Origin: Closterium sp. Naga37s-1 | Lineage: Eukaryota > Streptophyta > Zygnematophyceae > Desmidiales > Closteriaceae | Direction of reading: 5' to 3' | Length of the DNA stretch: 64,000 nt | Assembly (NCBI GenBank): GCA_947471745.1 | Contig: CANJKZ010000436.1 | Location: 1 to 64,000, forward strand | In this document: positions 32,988 to 44,410 of the stretch, in pieces | Numbering within the stretch: position 1 is the stretch's first letter | How the letters are laid out: the number at the start of each line of letters is the position of its first letter | Translations under genes and position numbers: made by a program | Notes under the pieces: model-generated | Told to the model about the DNA's origin: nothing | Databases searched by the model: none | Seen by the model: the letters and a program-made list of their open reading frames with translations, nothing else

Positions 32988-33765
32988 CTGTGTGTGCGTC
33001 GTGTGCGTTGGGGCGGAAGAAGTGAGGAGACATAAGGGGCATGGACATAAGAATAGTGGGCATGGATGAGAAAAAAGGGCATGGATGGATGGAGGGACAG
33101 CAAGCACACACTTGTTGACCCGACTGGGGGATGAGACGAGCATGGAGAGAGGCAGGCATGAGTAAAAGGTGAATCGCAGTTTGGTTTGGTTTGGTTTGAG
33201 TTCATGTTCAGCTTTAGAAGTTCATGAGTTCGGTTTAAGTTTGTGGTTCTCATCAAACCTGGGCCGTGGAGGGAAACGGTCGGCAAGAGGAGTTGTGGGG
33301 TATTCAGCCTGGCTTGGCTGCCACGTTGCCATACACAATTCATTCCCCAAAAGTCCTGGTTTTCTTGCTTGCGTGTGACATATAGGTTATGCGGCTATGG
33401 ATTTATTTTTGGGGGTTCATGTGATTTTAGTCTCCCTACATTTTTTTGTTGTCCGTCCATCTCTTAGTCTCCCTCTGCCTCCAGCCTGCCCTCTCTTGTC
33501 CCACCCTCTGTACTGACAAAACTCTCTTCTTCCACACCTTCCCAACCTCATGTGGTCGTCTGTCCTAAACTGAACATGGCCGAGGTTTAATTGCGCCTTC
33601 GCCCCAGCCAGCTCATTTTCTGTGTACTCGCACCTAACTAACGTATCTTTTAACCCTTTGCCGTCCATTTCCCCCCCTAAGCACTACAGCTTAACATGTT
33701 ATTCAAAGCCAAGTCCAATGCATTGTCTAAATATCATCATCTACATCTCCTAGGCGTGTAGCAAG

Positions 33766-34022
33766 TGTTAGAACTGAGCTTGAAGTGATAGCGCAAGGCT
33801 CTTTAATTACATCGGAAATGAGCTGGGAATGGATGGAGAGGGAATTGGAGGCAATCATAGGGAGATCGGCTGCAATCTTCAATTGGTGGGTTGGGGATTG
33901 CATATGATCACATTTGGGTTGGGTTGGGATGTGGGTGTACATCCAGCCCAACCCAAAGTGGAAACTACACTATGCTATGATATAAAAAGTACAATTATTG
34001 AGATTGAAGGCTAACACTAACA
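33766..34022 (+). mobile_element. Solo LTR of the E1 family with 5-bp target duplication
   Basis: Runs TGTTAG to CTAACA (257 bp) and is flanked by GCAAG at 33,761-33,765 and 34,023-34,027. It is homologous to the E1 LTRs at 1,594 and 46,572 (shared AATTGGTGGGTTGG, CACATTTGGGTT and GAGATTGA blocks). With no internal region, it is the product of LTR-LTR recombination. The orientation shown is as written on the plus strand; E1 itself is minus. Confidence 0.9.
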
Positions 34023-36450
34023 GCAAGACCTGTCGCACGTCCGTCCTTAGCCAGTCGCTCGCTTTCTCTTGCTACTCTCCTGTCCTTCCTATCTCCCCAC
34101 GGGCCCTTCCTACCCGATCGTGGGTCCATGTTGTCCTAATGTCTCCCTTCGTCTGACCAGGCAGCAGTATTCCCCAGCAGCTCCCATCGATCCTCCTCTT
34201 CGTCATCCCACGGCTCTGGCGGTCGCCAAGTTCCCATCACCATACGCCTCCTCCTCTCAGGTTCCTGTCGTGGTTTCCGGTGAGCGATACGCCCCCGCTG
34301 GTGTATGACTCCGCTTGCCTCCATCAGGACGTCCATTTGGCGATCGGGGAGCTCTTGCGCCTCCACTCCGCCTTGCCACCTCCCCTTGCATATTATCAGA
34401 CACATGATCCATTTCCGCCCCTTCATCAGGCTCCTCAAGCTCTTCTCCATGTTGGCACTGCAGAACTTCATCATCCGCGTCTTCAGCTTGCTTTTCCCCA
34501 CCCCGCGCAGTTGGGGTATCTTCATCTTCTTCCTCACTGTCAGCCTCGCTTGGTGACTTCGGAAAGTTCAGCTCGTCAGCAACATCCCGATGCCTTCCAC
34601 CCGCTCCTTGCTGGCTGCCTGCCAGTTTCCAAGGATCGCTGCAGGACGGGTGAGGCCTGGGCTCCATCCTTGCATGCGGATCGAGCTCACCTCCTTCGCG
34701 ACGTCCGCCGACGGGTGTACGGATCCGCGCGGTACACCGCCGTCCTTGGCGAATGTGCAGGCGACCTCCCGCGCTCCTGTGAGAGAATCCGTTGCGGCAG
34801 CGCAGATTCACGCCGCGTGTACGTTCGCTGCCACCGCAACTCGTGGCGGTCTTTCTCTCGTTTGGGAGAGATCCAGGCGCCCACATTCTGGCTACTCCGA
34901 GTGGCTTAGTCACATAGCTGTCGTACCTTACATTGCTAACTTAAATCCACTGTAGTCAGTAAACAAACGAGAGAACAAATGACTAGATGTTCTGGCTGAC
35001 TATTTGACCTCTCTTTCCGAGCCGCCACCAATTCTGTGTCTCACCTTTGGAGTTGAGCCGTGCAGTACTAGGTTGGTCCTCCAGATTACCCCATCTTCAA
35101 GGTCCCTTGACTTCTTCAATTAAGCGCTCCACAGTTCTCCTAGTCAACAACTTTGCGTCACTCTCTGGGTAACTCAACTACTTCTACAATGGTTGAAATA
35201 ACATTTCTGCACCTTACTAGCTCACGACAGAGATGTATTAGAACCACTCCTGTACACAAGACGCGCACCCGGCCTTGTATTAGACGCTCAGGTGACGTTG
35301 ACCCGGGCAAGTAAATAAAAACCATCGGCAGGTAAAAAAACCGTCTAAGTGGGGGGGAGAGGTGGTTTCTGGACATTGCAACCACATTAATCCATAATTA
35401 CTTAGATTTACATCAGGATCCCACAAACATAGTTAAACCTAGATTTAAGGTTTGTGAAATGATTATTGGGTCGACTAGGAAAGAAAACTCTAAATGTTGA
35501 CCTGATTCTATTTCATTCTCAGGTTCGGGTAGGGGATGCAATGCGGTAATGTGCGTTGGCTGGTGGAAATATGGTTTAGTAGCGATTTTGCTTGGTGAAA
35601 TAGCAAAATCGCTCCCATTTGTTTGAGATTTTGCTTGGCAACAACACACCCATTCGGGTACGATGTCAATATTGACATTCCCGTCGAATTCACGAATGTC
35701 AATTTCGTGGGTCAAATTTTTCTTTCTGGGCTGCCCAAAAGAATTTCGACGAAGAGTCCTGCGTCTTCGCATGCGTCCTGCATCCGGGGTTCCCCTCCTG
35801 AGCTTCTTTTCAATCACAAGATGTGTGTGTGTAACAAGCAACACCGATTCCGTTGCGTAAAGAACCAGCCAACAATTTCCCAAAAAATGTCGAACACGCG
35901 AAATTGGCGAATGATGAGTTTCTGCTTCAACATTTGCGAAAACAAAATGGGTGGGGACAAGTTTCAATCCGGCAACGTTTTCCAATGACTCTAAAATCCA
36001 TTCGACAGATCTGGCGATTTCGTTTAGTTGGGACAAATCTCTCATCTTTCTTGCGACATATCTCTCATATTTCTTGCCAGTATTTACCAGCCGGGCATGT
36101 TCTAGACAACATAGAAATCACAAATTAAAACACAATCGTACATGAAGTTCTTCGAAACGGATTTTGAGTCACTTCCGACTCGCGGTTCTCCTTACTTGCC
36201 ACGAGTCAGACCCAGCTCGCACTGTTTTTCCGAGTCACGAGTCGGGCTGAGTCAATTTTTCTACTCGGCCCTGACTCATCTCAGGTAAGGGCTGACTCAA
36301 CTCGACTCAAGCACATGGTCATGACTGTCTATGGTTTGATGTAGTTTAGTATCTTGGATTTTGTTGCTAATGAAAGAATTTCAGGAAAATCCATGTAAAT
36401 TGTGGTAATATCATACAACCTTTGCGAAATTTAATGTGTGAAATCCTTAC
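34023..36450. other. Gap with open frames but no supported gene
   Basis: 34,257-34,913 (minus) is a 218-codon frame with an acidic stretch (SEADSEEEDEDTPTARGG), and 35,413-36,045 (minus) is a 210-codon frame. Neither shows family motifs, splice context or a second copy. A 12-bp hairpin lies at 35,581-35,613. From 36,155 to 36,310 GACTC/GAGTC motifs recur. Confidence 0.5.
35581..35613. repeat. Perfect 12-bp hairpin
   Basis: AGCGATTTTGCT at 35,581-35,592 pairs with AGCAAAATCGCT at 35,602-35,613 across a 9-nt loop. A weaker TTGACATT/AATGTCAA pair follows near 35,670-35,705. Confidence 0.8.
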
Positions 36451-36522
36451 ACAAAAATTAGTCCGCTGAGAAACACGATGCTGTCAGGAATGGAGCCATT
36501 CAATGCGTTCTTTCTGACAGAT
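36451..36522 (-). CDS. LRR exon (72 bp)
   Basis: Encodes SVRKNALNGSIPDSIVFLSG then LIFV, one LRR. CCACGCAG acceptor and GTAAGG donor. Confidence 0.75.
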
Positions 36523-36802
36523 CTGCGTGGAGAGGGGTGAGTCATAGGGAGTGAAGAGATGAGAAAAGTGGGCATGGCTGGAGAGAGGTCAAGCACGCAC
36601 ACACGACACAATGGGAGATGGGACGCAAACTGCAATTTGACGCAGCTCTAGCCGGTAGACATGATCAGGTCAGAAAAACAAACGCCGGTTTAGTTCAATC
36701 GGACCAAGTAGACCTGAGCAAACTGGCGAACACCTGTTCGGTTTGCTTGGAACACGTTCAGAAATAATATGGCACGTAAAAAAAAATAAACTAAAAAAAT
36801 AC

Positions 36803-36826
36803 AAACACACACACACACACACACAC
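36803..36826. repeat. (AC)n microsatellite
   Basis: Twelve or so AC units flanked by A-rich runs. Confidence 0.95.
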
Positions 36827-37297
36827 ATAAAAAAAAAAACCGACACATGTTTACGTCGATTTGCAACATTGTGTGTCATGTCAGCCGCACAAAAAAACCC
36901 CGTGCTGTGAAATTAAAGGCAACCCTTCACCATTTCACTGTACTCATTGAGGTTGAAGGTTAGATTGATGTGTTGACAATTCGGTAAATTTCACCATCAT
37001 TGCTCAATTTCACCATCATTGGGTAAATTGGCAGGTGGCACCGTACTGAGGTATCACCTGAAGACAACAAGCACCACCTCACCATCCTGAAGCTTGTGAG
37101 CACCAAACCATCATCAATGGGTTGGGGGTGTAGGAAATGCCCTAGCACCGGTACTCCCTCCAACACACAAGAAGGGCAGTGGAAGGTGGGATATGCAAAA
37201 GGTTTTCTTGCTTGCTCAGTAAAACAATGGCAAAGGCAGAGACAATTTAAAAAAAAAACAGCTCTACCCTAGCAACCACCAACTTGAAGCAGCTTAC

Positions 37298-37369
37298 AGT
37301 TCGTTCAGATTGGTGAGCTTTCCAATTGCGGCTGGAATGGGTCCGGTGAGCTGATTATTTGTCACATTA
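37298..37369 (-). CDS. LRR exon (72 bp)
   Basis: Encodes NVTNNQLTGPIPAAIGKLTN then LNEL, the best-conserved plant LRR of the locus (GPIPxxIGKLTNL). GGCCAG acceptor and GTAAGC donor. Confidence 0.82.
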
Positions 37370-38786
37370 CTGGCCACAGGGGATGGAAACCGGACATAAA
37401 GACTGCCCAACTCATTGACAACTCATCTCAATGGAGAAAGGGCATGACCATGACTTTGTTGATCACTTTCTTGATCTTATGAGGAACATTTACGACATGG
37501 ATACAAGAGAAAACTGAACGAGTGTTTAGTCCCACACACAGGAAATTCGGGAGTGGCAACTCCATGACTATGCATATTGTAGTGATTGGATAGATGGAAG
37601 GTGTGAGCACAATGTTTAGAGATGTTGATACTACAGTGTTTAACTGGTCCGATCCGAGGGCTGATGCACGCAGGCTTTGAAACTTGGGCGAAAAGAGCAT
37701 GAAGGACACAGCAACGATGGACGGATACAGTCGGTGCTCTGAACACTTTTCATACAGATGCAACACACTCTCTCCCTGTAAATCCACAATTGCGATACCA
37801 GCATATCTCACACTGCTTACAAGATCTTTAATGAAACGAGGCTTAGAATTTCAGCTGGAATAGACCCTTTGAGCCCACAATTAGACATGGCCCTGGGGAA
37901 GGGGTTGTATAAAACAGTGAAGAAGGCGATGTTAATGCCGTGGACATGGAGTTACGCCTGAGCAAACGGGCGAACACCTGTTTGGTTCGTTCGAGACGAG
38001 CCGGACAGGTGATTTTGTTTTGCAAAAAAAATGTTTGTGGATGTTCGTGCTCGGTTCGTCGCGGCTAGCCGAGCCGCGAAGAACCGAACAATGTTCGTTT
38101 TCATCTAGCCTCTCCGACGAACAGAAATGTGTTCGTCGAAAAGATCCCTTTCCGACACTTTTTTAGGTCGTCACTGAACACTAGCTGAGCTCAATTTTTA
38201 GCTCGTTTTTAGCTAACACATCCCCAATAGCCTAGTCTAGAAGCACCTGCAGCGTTGCTACCTTACACACTATTTACATATGTTGGTGCAGACGATTTTC
38301 CATAGTCTATGTTAGTTTTGGGTAGTCGACAATAGGTTTACCAGCGCTGGCCCTTAGAAGCCTCCATGGCACTGTTATACCATAAACATTGGCAGAAATT
38401 CAGACTCCGCGGCCAAGTCCACGGTCATAGGCGGGTTCAGCCCGCGGGTTAATTTATCGAACTACTGTAGAAGGGTTTAGGGGTTTAAGGGAATGCCTAG
38501 TTCACCAGCAGCAGCAGGAGGAGGGTTGGGTGGTAACAGCAGAGCTTCCTTGCTATTTTGGGGAAAAAAAAATGTTAAAGGCAATGAAGCATATCACGTT
38601 TATCCTTTTCCTTATGAACCACGCGTTTTCTGTGTTGCACTTCTCTTGTCGTCATTTATTGGAATGGCCATTCACCCTCTAGCCATATCGCTATAGGCTT
38701 CCTTCATGGGATACCTTTCAACGCTGAGAATCTACTAGCACTGAAAGAAGGCATGAAAGAATGGGCACAAAAAAAAACAAAAACAA

Positions 38787-38789
<3 letters not shown>

Positions 38790-38819
<30 letters not shown>
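38790..38819. repeat. (AC)n microsatellite
   Basis: About fourteen AC units followed by an A-rich run. Confidence 0.95.
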
Positions 38820-38832
<13 letters not shown>

Positions 38833-38870
38833 ACAAAAACACCCTCACCGTTTCACTGCAAGGTTCTTAC

Positions 38871-38942
38871 AGTGTTTTCAATGAAGTGAGCGAGGAAATG
38901 CTATTAGGGATAGACCCATCAAGAGTTGTACTTGTCAAATCT
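38871..38942 (-). CDS. LRR exon (72 bp)
   Basis: Encodes DLTSTTLDGSIPNSISSLTS then LKTL, one LRR in which the usual N before the L is T. CACATAG acceptor and GTAAGA donor. It is the most upstream LRR exon I can find in the relic. Confidence 0.75.
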
Positions 38943-39026
38943 CTATGTGAGGTGGGGTGGGTGGGTGGGTTGAAAGAAGGGAAGAGTTACGAGTGTGGGT
39001 TGAAAGGAAACTGGATGGAGACGGGC

Positions 39027-39425
39027 TGTAACGCGTGTGGGGCCTACATGTAAATGTTGAGTGCCTCCGCTATGCCTCAATTTACCCCTCGTTTTGACCC
39101 AGTAGCAAGGCGTTATACTGGTATTAGAGCCTAGGGTTTCAATTCTTGGCTGGTCACATTTTCCCACTAGTAGCGAGAACTTGAACGTGGTAACCCAGCT
39201 GAAGGTTCTCCAATGGCCTGCTCACCAGTGAAGTTGACGTAGTGCCCAGCGAAGCTGAGGACCTTGCGAGGGCCGACTCCCTGAAGTTTTGAACCAACGA
39301 GGATGTTGGCACCAAATGGGGACGAGTGTAATGCCTGTGAGGCTTACACGTGAGGGTTGAGTGCCTCCACTCCGCCCCAGATGCATACCTCGTTTTGACC
39401 CAGTGAGTATATACCGACTGACACT
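39027..39425 (+). mobile_element. TRIM (terminal-repeat retrotransposon in miniature)
   Basis: Two direct repeats of about 90 bp start exactly 300 bp apart: TGTAACGCG at 39,027 and TGTAATGCC at 39,327, sharing GTTGAGTGCCTCC and CTCGTTTTGACCCAGT. The first ends near GCGTTATAC and is followed at once by TGGTATTAGAGCC (39,119-39,131), one mismatch from the usual tRNA-iMet primer site. The second is preceded by purine-rich AAATGGGGACGAG. There is no coding capacity. The right end (39,418-39,428) is approximate. Confidence 0.8.
39119..39131 (+). other. Primer binding site of the TRIM
   Basis: TGGTATTAGAGCC, complementary to the 3' end of initiator-Met tRNA apart from one base, directly after the left LTR. 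Confidence 0.75.
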
Positions 39426-39600
39426 ACAACGGGGAATATTTGGCACAAATTCTGCTGCAGGCAGCCGGCATCAATCAAAAGCAAGTATGCAGACACAAGC
39501 AGATTGTGAGGTCCAAAGTAATTGCACGCTTACATCGAGGTAATCATGCCTGAAGAGTCACAGGTGACTCCTTCAATCGTGCCACAGGTTGCACCCCTGG

Positions 39601-39860
39601 CCCAGCCAAGGAGCGTCTTTCCCCATGCCTTCTGGCAGTCCTCAAGAAACGCCGCTGGCAGTTGGGGGCAGGAGGGGAGAGAGAGAGACAGAGGCACAGA
39701 AGAGTCCTAGGGTGAGGAAACAGTCAGCACCCACAACCCAGATTTGGACCGTCTTCACCACCCTCTCCCAGCCTGGAAGCGTCTTTCCCCATGCCTTCTG
39801 GCAGTCCTCGAGAAACGCCGCTGGTGGTCGGGAACAGGAGAGGAGAGGAGAACGAGAGAG
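39601..39860. repeat. Two-copy repeat, 166-bp spacing
   Basis: CCCAGCC...GCGTCTTTCCCCATGCC and the following TTCTGGCAGTCCTC, GAAACGCCGCTGG occur at 39,601 and again at 39,767, each followed by a GA-rich run. Confidence 0.85.
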
Positions 39861-39899
39861 AACGAGGCACAAGGTTATGGATGTACTTGCAACCTGAGC

Positions 39900-42800
39900 T
39901 ACGTCAGGGGCAGTCAGCTTGCAAGGAAACGCTGCTGCTACCCGTGCCTGCTGTGGTTACCGAGGAACGCTCAAAAACTCGCTCACAAAATGTGTGAAAC
40001 TCACTTTGCTCAATCCATTTGAACATGTTTAGCATAGTGGTTGATGTGCCGCATGTTAAACCAGAGGTAAGGGCATTGGCAATTGACTCTCACTAGAGCC
40101 TTTATTGCTTCAAAGAGGTCTTTTTTCCTGTTGTTGTTTTCCTGTCTTTTTTGTGCTCGTTATAATGCACCCAGCGAGCATCCGCGAAAGTCAGATTCGG
40201 AAGGAAAAAAGAGACAGGACCGCCAACAACAGGTATCGAACCTGCATCCCCAAATCTCTATACAAGCATAGTCACATCCGGGGCAGTTTTGTGTCAGTTG
40301 TGGTTCAGGTCACTTTGGAATTAGAAAACTTACTGACCTATAACTTCTGAACCTCAAGTCTTTGGTGTTATTGATAAAGTTAGAGCGGGGTACACCTGAC
40401 GCATTATCAAGGATCACTTAGCTGAGATCACCGTACCCCAATCGTAGGATCATTGGTAGCAAAACAACAAATTTTGTGGGCACATAACGACCCTCGTTGA
40501 TGTACCACTCCAATTTTGCATTGGTGATCCTCTGCGACCGGGCGACATCGCAACGAGTCACGAACGTTGATACTTCGCGTGCATATGCTGGCCGTGTAAT
40601 ATACTGAGACGAAACAACCTCATTGGTGAGATTTTCATTTTCGAAATGTTTTGATTTGATGCGACTTCCTTTCAGATGTGCGACCTGATTGCGAAAGGAA
40701 TGTTTTTAGTCAACAAGGATCACCCTGTCTTTGGTACAGAGTTGCAAAGATCACCAAGAGATTGGCAGTCACGATGATCCTACGGACATCACAAAGATTG
40801 TGTAGCATTGACTACGCATGTTTCCGATCCCACCTCTGTTGGTACACCACCTGACACAGTGATCACTGTACTGTAGTAGGTGGGACACTGTTTTGCAAGG
40901 ATCGCCGACGTGATCCTCAAAATGCAGCGATCTTTGCTTGGGTGTACCACGCTCTTAGTTTTGGGCCACAATGGGGTCAGGGTACGGGCCAGGTTTAGGT
41001 CAGCAACATTTTGGTGATGTGGGGAACAAAATTTGAGCATTACACCTGTTCTCCAATATCTTCACGGGGTGACATTCCCGAGTCGCGAAAACGATTGCCT
41101 GAGAGGGCATGAAAATAGACGGAGCAATAAAGTCCCGCTGAATTTCACACTCGAGCCGCAAAGTCTGCTGCTGACATGGACAAAAAGAGCACGACGATCT
41201 CAGGAAGTTTTTCCAGCCATTGCGAAATGGCAGCTCGTCTCCCAACAAATTTGGGCTGAGGACCCCGAAGTGACACCGAAGCGCGGTGTGAAATTAAGGG
41301 TAGTGAAGATATCGAAGAACAGGTGTACTATAAGCATTGCCGAGGTATGGGTGGGATTGTTTAGGGTTAGGTTGCAGATACATCGCAAGCACTGTTTAGG
41401 ACGCATCACGTGAAGTGGCTCGGCCGAGGATCTGCCGAACCGCACCAACGGGTTTGGTAAGGCCGGATCTGGGTTTGTGGTACACCCAATCTGCGACAAC
41501 AGCTCTGTGGTCGCGCACAGAATCTCACAGGCAAACCCCCTGTACGCTAAGTTGCTCAGCAACTATGCGACGACAAGGGAAGACGATCGATCGTGACTGT
41601 CACTCGTGGCACGATATTCAACACCGCGCCATCCAATTTCAAGATCGATACTTCACTTCGCTGTATCGATCGGGACCCGCGTAGGTGAAAGGATCGCGGG
41701 CACATTTTTACTGTATATTCAAGAACATTGGCGAAAAGCAGTTACCTTGTTGATTGCGACGCTGCAATGCTACACCCAGCGCGCAAAACCGATTTTCCAG
41801 CAAATCGATCCGCTTCAGGGAATGAGTCCTTAGGGTTTCATCGTCGATTTTTCAGGGATTCCTCGGCGAACCACATACAAGGGTCGCTGGATTGGGGACA
41901 GTGGAAGTGACTCTACAGCATCACTTCGTCCCAAAATAAGGTATGATGGAAACCAAACCTAAGAACAGACGTATTAGATGGCATCGCATAAACACGTGGC
42001 GCTCGTGCCGTCACGTAACTGAAAAGAGGATCAGCACTACTTGTAGTAGTCAGTTGCATTGTGGCAGTGCAACCGGCTGATTGTTATTACGTGCTCGACA
42101 GGAACGAGGTACGAGAGATGTCGAGAAGCGACACTGATCGCTATTAGCATTGTGCGAAGGAGAGAGGGAGGCACCTTGAGTAGCGTTAGTCACGGTCGGT
42201 TGCGCATGGCAAGAGACGAATGCAGAAAGCCAAATCGTGGCGGAGAGTGCAAGCCATGATGCTCGCGGCTGCATCGTAATTGGCTTAGGCGGCGGCATTG
42301 AGGCGTCGGCGCGGTCTGGAATTAATCCCGCGGTAACGTGACACGCATCTAGCAAGGGAAGTGGAGGGAAACGAGACTCAACTTGTATGCCACTGTGAGA
42401 TAGTCTACGCAGCGGCGGCCTGGACAAGGGCCGACGGAAGCAGGGCTGACATGTGCTTGTGCCTCTGCTCCAAGGACGAGCTTAGGCCTGAGAGCAGCTG
42501 TGTCAGACGGACTTTGTTCGGAGAGGGGTGGTGCACGCACGGATCCTCACGAGATTCCCTCGATCATCGTCCGAACCGAACCTCAAACTCCAGGCCGAGC
42601 GTGCTTTGTAGAACTTCTCTGAACGGGCGAACCCATTTGTGCTTCCTGTGTGCGGTTCTAGTAACGAGACCCGGGCTGCAGACTCCGAAACAGAGTTTTG
42701 CTTCGGAAGCCGTTCCAGCGTCGTTCTACCGTTCCAGGGGGCTCGTGAAGTGTGTGGCATGTCACGTGCAGCTTTTTTTGGGCGAATCTTCCATATTCAA

Positions 42801-42968
42801 ACTGGGTGTATCGTCTTGATGATGCCATGCTTACTAACAGACGCGAGGTGAGATCCCTTGTACGCTAACTTTTGAGAAGAAAAAAAATGCCTCTCCGAAA
42901 TTCTTTTGGGATTCCTTCGCGGCGTAGAAACTACTTGAAGAAGCACCAGCCAGCCGGCTGAGCCATCC
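39900..42968. other. Long stretch with no gene seen
   Basis: Only short open frames without motifs. I searched both strands for LRR exons (NxLxGxIP), kinase motifs and retroelement motifs and found none. The segment from about 41,030 to 42,400 is less AT-rich than its surroundings but still lacks a convincing frame. Confidence 0.5.
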
Positions 42969-43464
42969 TTAGGGCGCGTCAGATCCGTTACAAGGTGATT
43001 TGGCCGGAATTTGGTCGACAATTTGGTCGACTATATCTTTCGCCAAAGTCGACAACATGGTCGACTTCAATAACGACCAATATCCGGCCACATTTACAGG
43101 GCCGAAAAATCTGACACATTTGGTGGCCGATATGATGGCCGCTTTGCAAATGTGTCAGATTTGCAGTTCGCCTGGGTCGCCGGATTGTGCGACAGAATCG
43201 CAGATGCAGTACTTGTGTGACACGTTGCGTCGCACGAGTTGGCGACGTCGCGTAGTGACTGTAGCGATCTCAGGTCGACAAATTGGTCGACTTTCGAGTC
43301 GACTGCACGTCGGAACTTTGTCGAATGCTGAACCGGCCATCAATTTTTTTACAAATGGCCGGATTTGGCGAACTCTTCGAAAATCTTTGCGGATGTCGCG
43401 AATGTGTTACCTCGCTAATTTCGGCCGGCCGGATTTTTCCGACAACGGATCTGACGCACCCTTA
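42969..43464. mobile_element. PIF/Harbinger (Tourist-like) miniature element
   Basis: Terminal inverted repeats GGGCGCGTCAGATCCGTT at 42,972 and AACGGATCTGACGCACCC ending 43,461 are flanked by TTA at 42,969-42,971 and 43,462-43,464. A 3-bp TTA duplication with GGG-type ends fits PIF/Harbinger. The 490-bp interior has no transposase; it is rich in GTCGAC and GGCCGG and contains a hairpin. Confidence 0.88.
43107..43162. repeat. Perfect 16-bp hairpin inside the miniature element
   Basis: AAATCTGACACATTTG (43,107-43,122) pairs with CAAATGTGTCAGATTT (43,147-43,162), loop 24 nt. The loop has GGCCGATATGATGGCC. Confidence 0.9.
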
Positions 43465-44084
43465 TCCGCCCCCGCATTCCTTCTTGGCATGGCAGCTCCA
43501 CTGGGGGGATCTGTTTTGCTCCTCCTCACACATCCTTTGCAGGTCTGACAAAGTGCGTTTCACGGCCTGTGTGTCAGTAAGCAAACCACGCAGGCTCGGA
43601 ATAAGGCTATGGGCGGTGGAGGACAATTATCGCCATCGCCAGGAACAAGTCACCTGCTTGTGAGCGAACTGAGTGGCTGCCCTCATCTGATTCGTCGCAA
43701 CAAAATCTGGAAGTCTCGTTATTGTTGATACCCTGTAACGAAACTCTAATCATTTATCAATAAAAATTCAAACTATTGTAGAAATGACTCAAATTATCTT
43801 GATCTCAAATACGAAGTGAAGATATTTTCGGTTTAATGGTTTCAATAAAATTTCTTAGTTCCCGTTTGTCACTAGGTGATACACACTGGAATGCGATTCG
43901 AGAATGAGCTAAATCGTCCCCATCCAACCAGCGCGTCAAATTTTGCTAACCAAACCGTTTCAGGTCGAATCACATCACACAAAGGTTTGATTCATAGCTA
44001 ATGTCTATCTGGAATGTGCCTGGTGTCGTAATTGACCTGATTTCATTAGCAACACCTCTGCATTTGGTTCAACACATTCGCCCT
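43465..44084. other. Gap with no gene seen
   Basis: AT-rich from about 43,720 on. No exon or repeat recognised. Confidence 0.5.
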
Positions 44085-44262
44085 GGAATGGCACTTGGTA
44101 CAGCACTCAAGCTCCGTAATCTGCCATGATATTGCACTTCTGCCCTGATACGGCTCTCAAGCTCCATAATCTGCCCTGATATAGCACCAAGCTCTGTATT
44201 CTGCCCTAATAAGGCTCTCAAGTTCCGTAACCTGCCCAAACATGGCACTCAAGCTCCTGTAG
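44085..44262. repeat. 36-bp-like degenerate tandem repeat
   Basis: Five to six imperfect units around GGCTCTCAAGCTCCGTAATC followed by TGCCCTGATA. On the minus strand part reads as ELESLIRAEYR-like peptide, but frame is not kept across units. Confidence 0.75.
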
Positions 44263-44410
44263 CTGTAGCTCGCATGAGGGAAAAAAACTTCTCCACTGCA
44301 TGAAGCAACATAAGCATCGAAAGGGCATGGGAAGAAATTTAGGTTCCCAATTCTGATCCCCACGCCTGTCCCTAAACCCTGTAGTTTTACATACGACGAC
44401 GCTTCTTAGC

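Noticed and set aside
34257-34913. 218-codon minus-strand frame with an acidic stretch
   Set aside because: No motif, no splice context, and equally long open frames overlap on the other strand in GC-rich DNA.
35413-36045. 210-codon minus-strand frame
   Set aside because: Contains a hairpin-forming repeat and no recognisable domain; probably chance.
40230-40260. tRNA-like T-arm (GGTATCGAACCTGC)
   Set aside because: No acceptor stem, D-arm or anticodon arm can be built around it.
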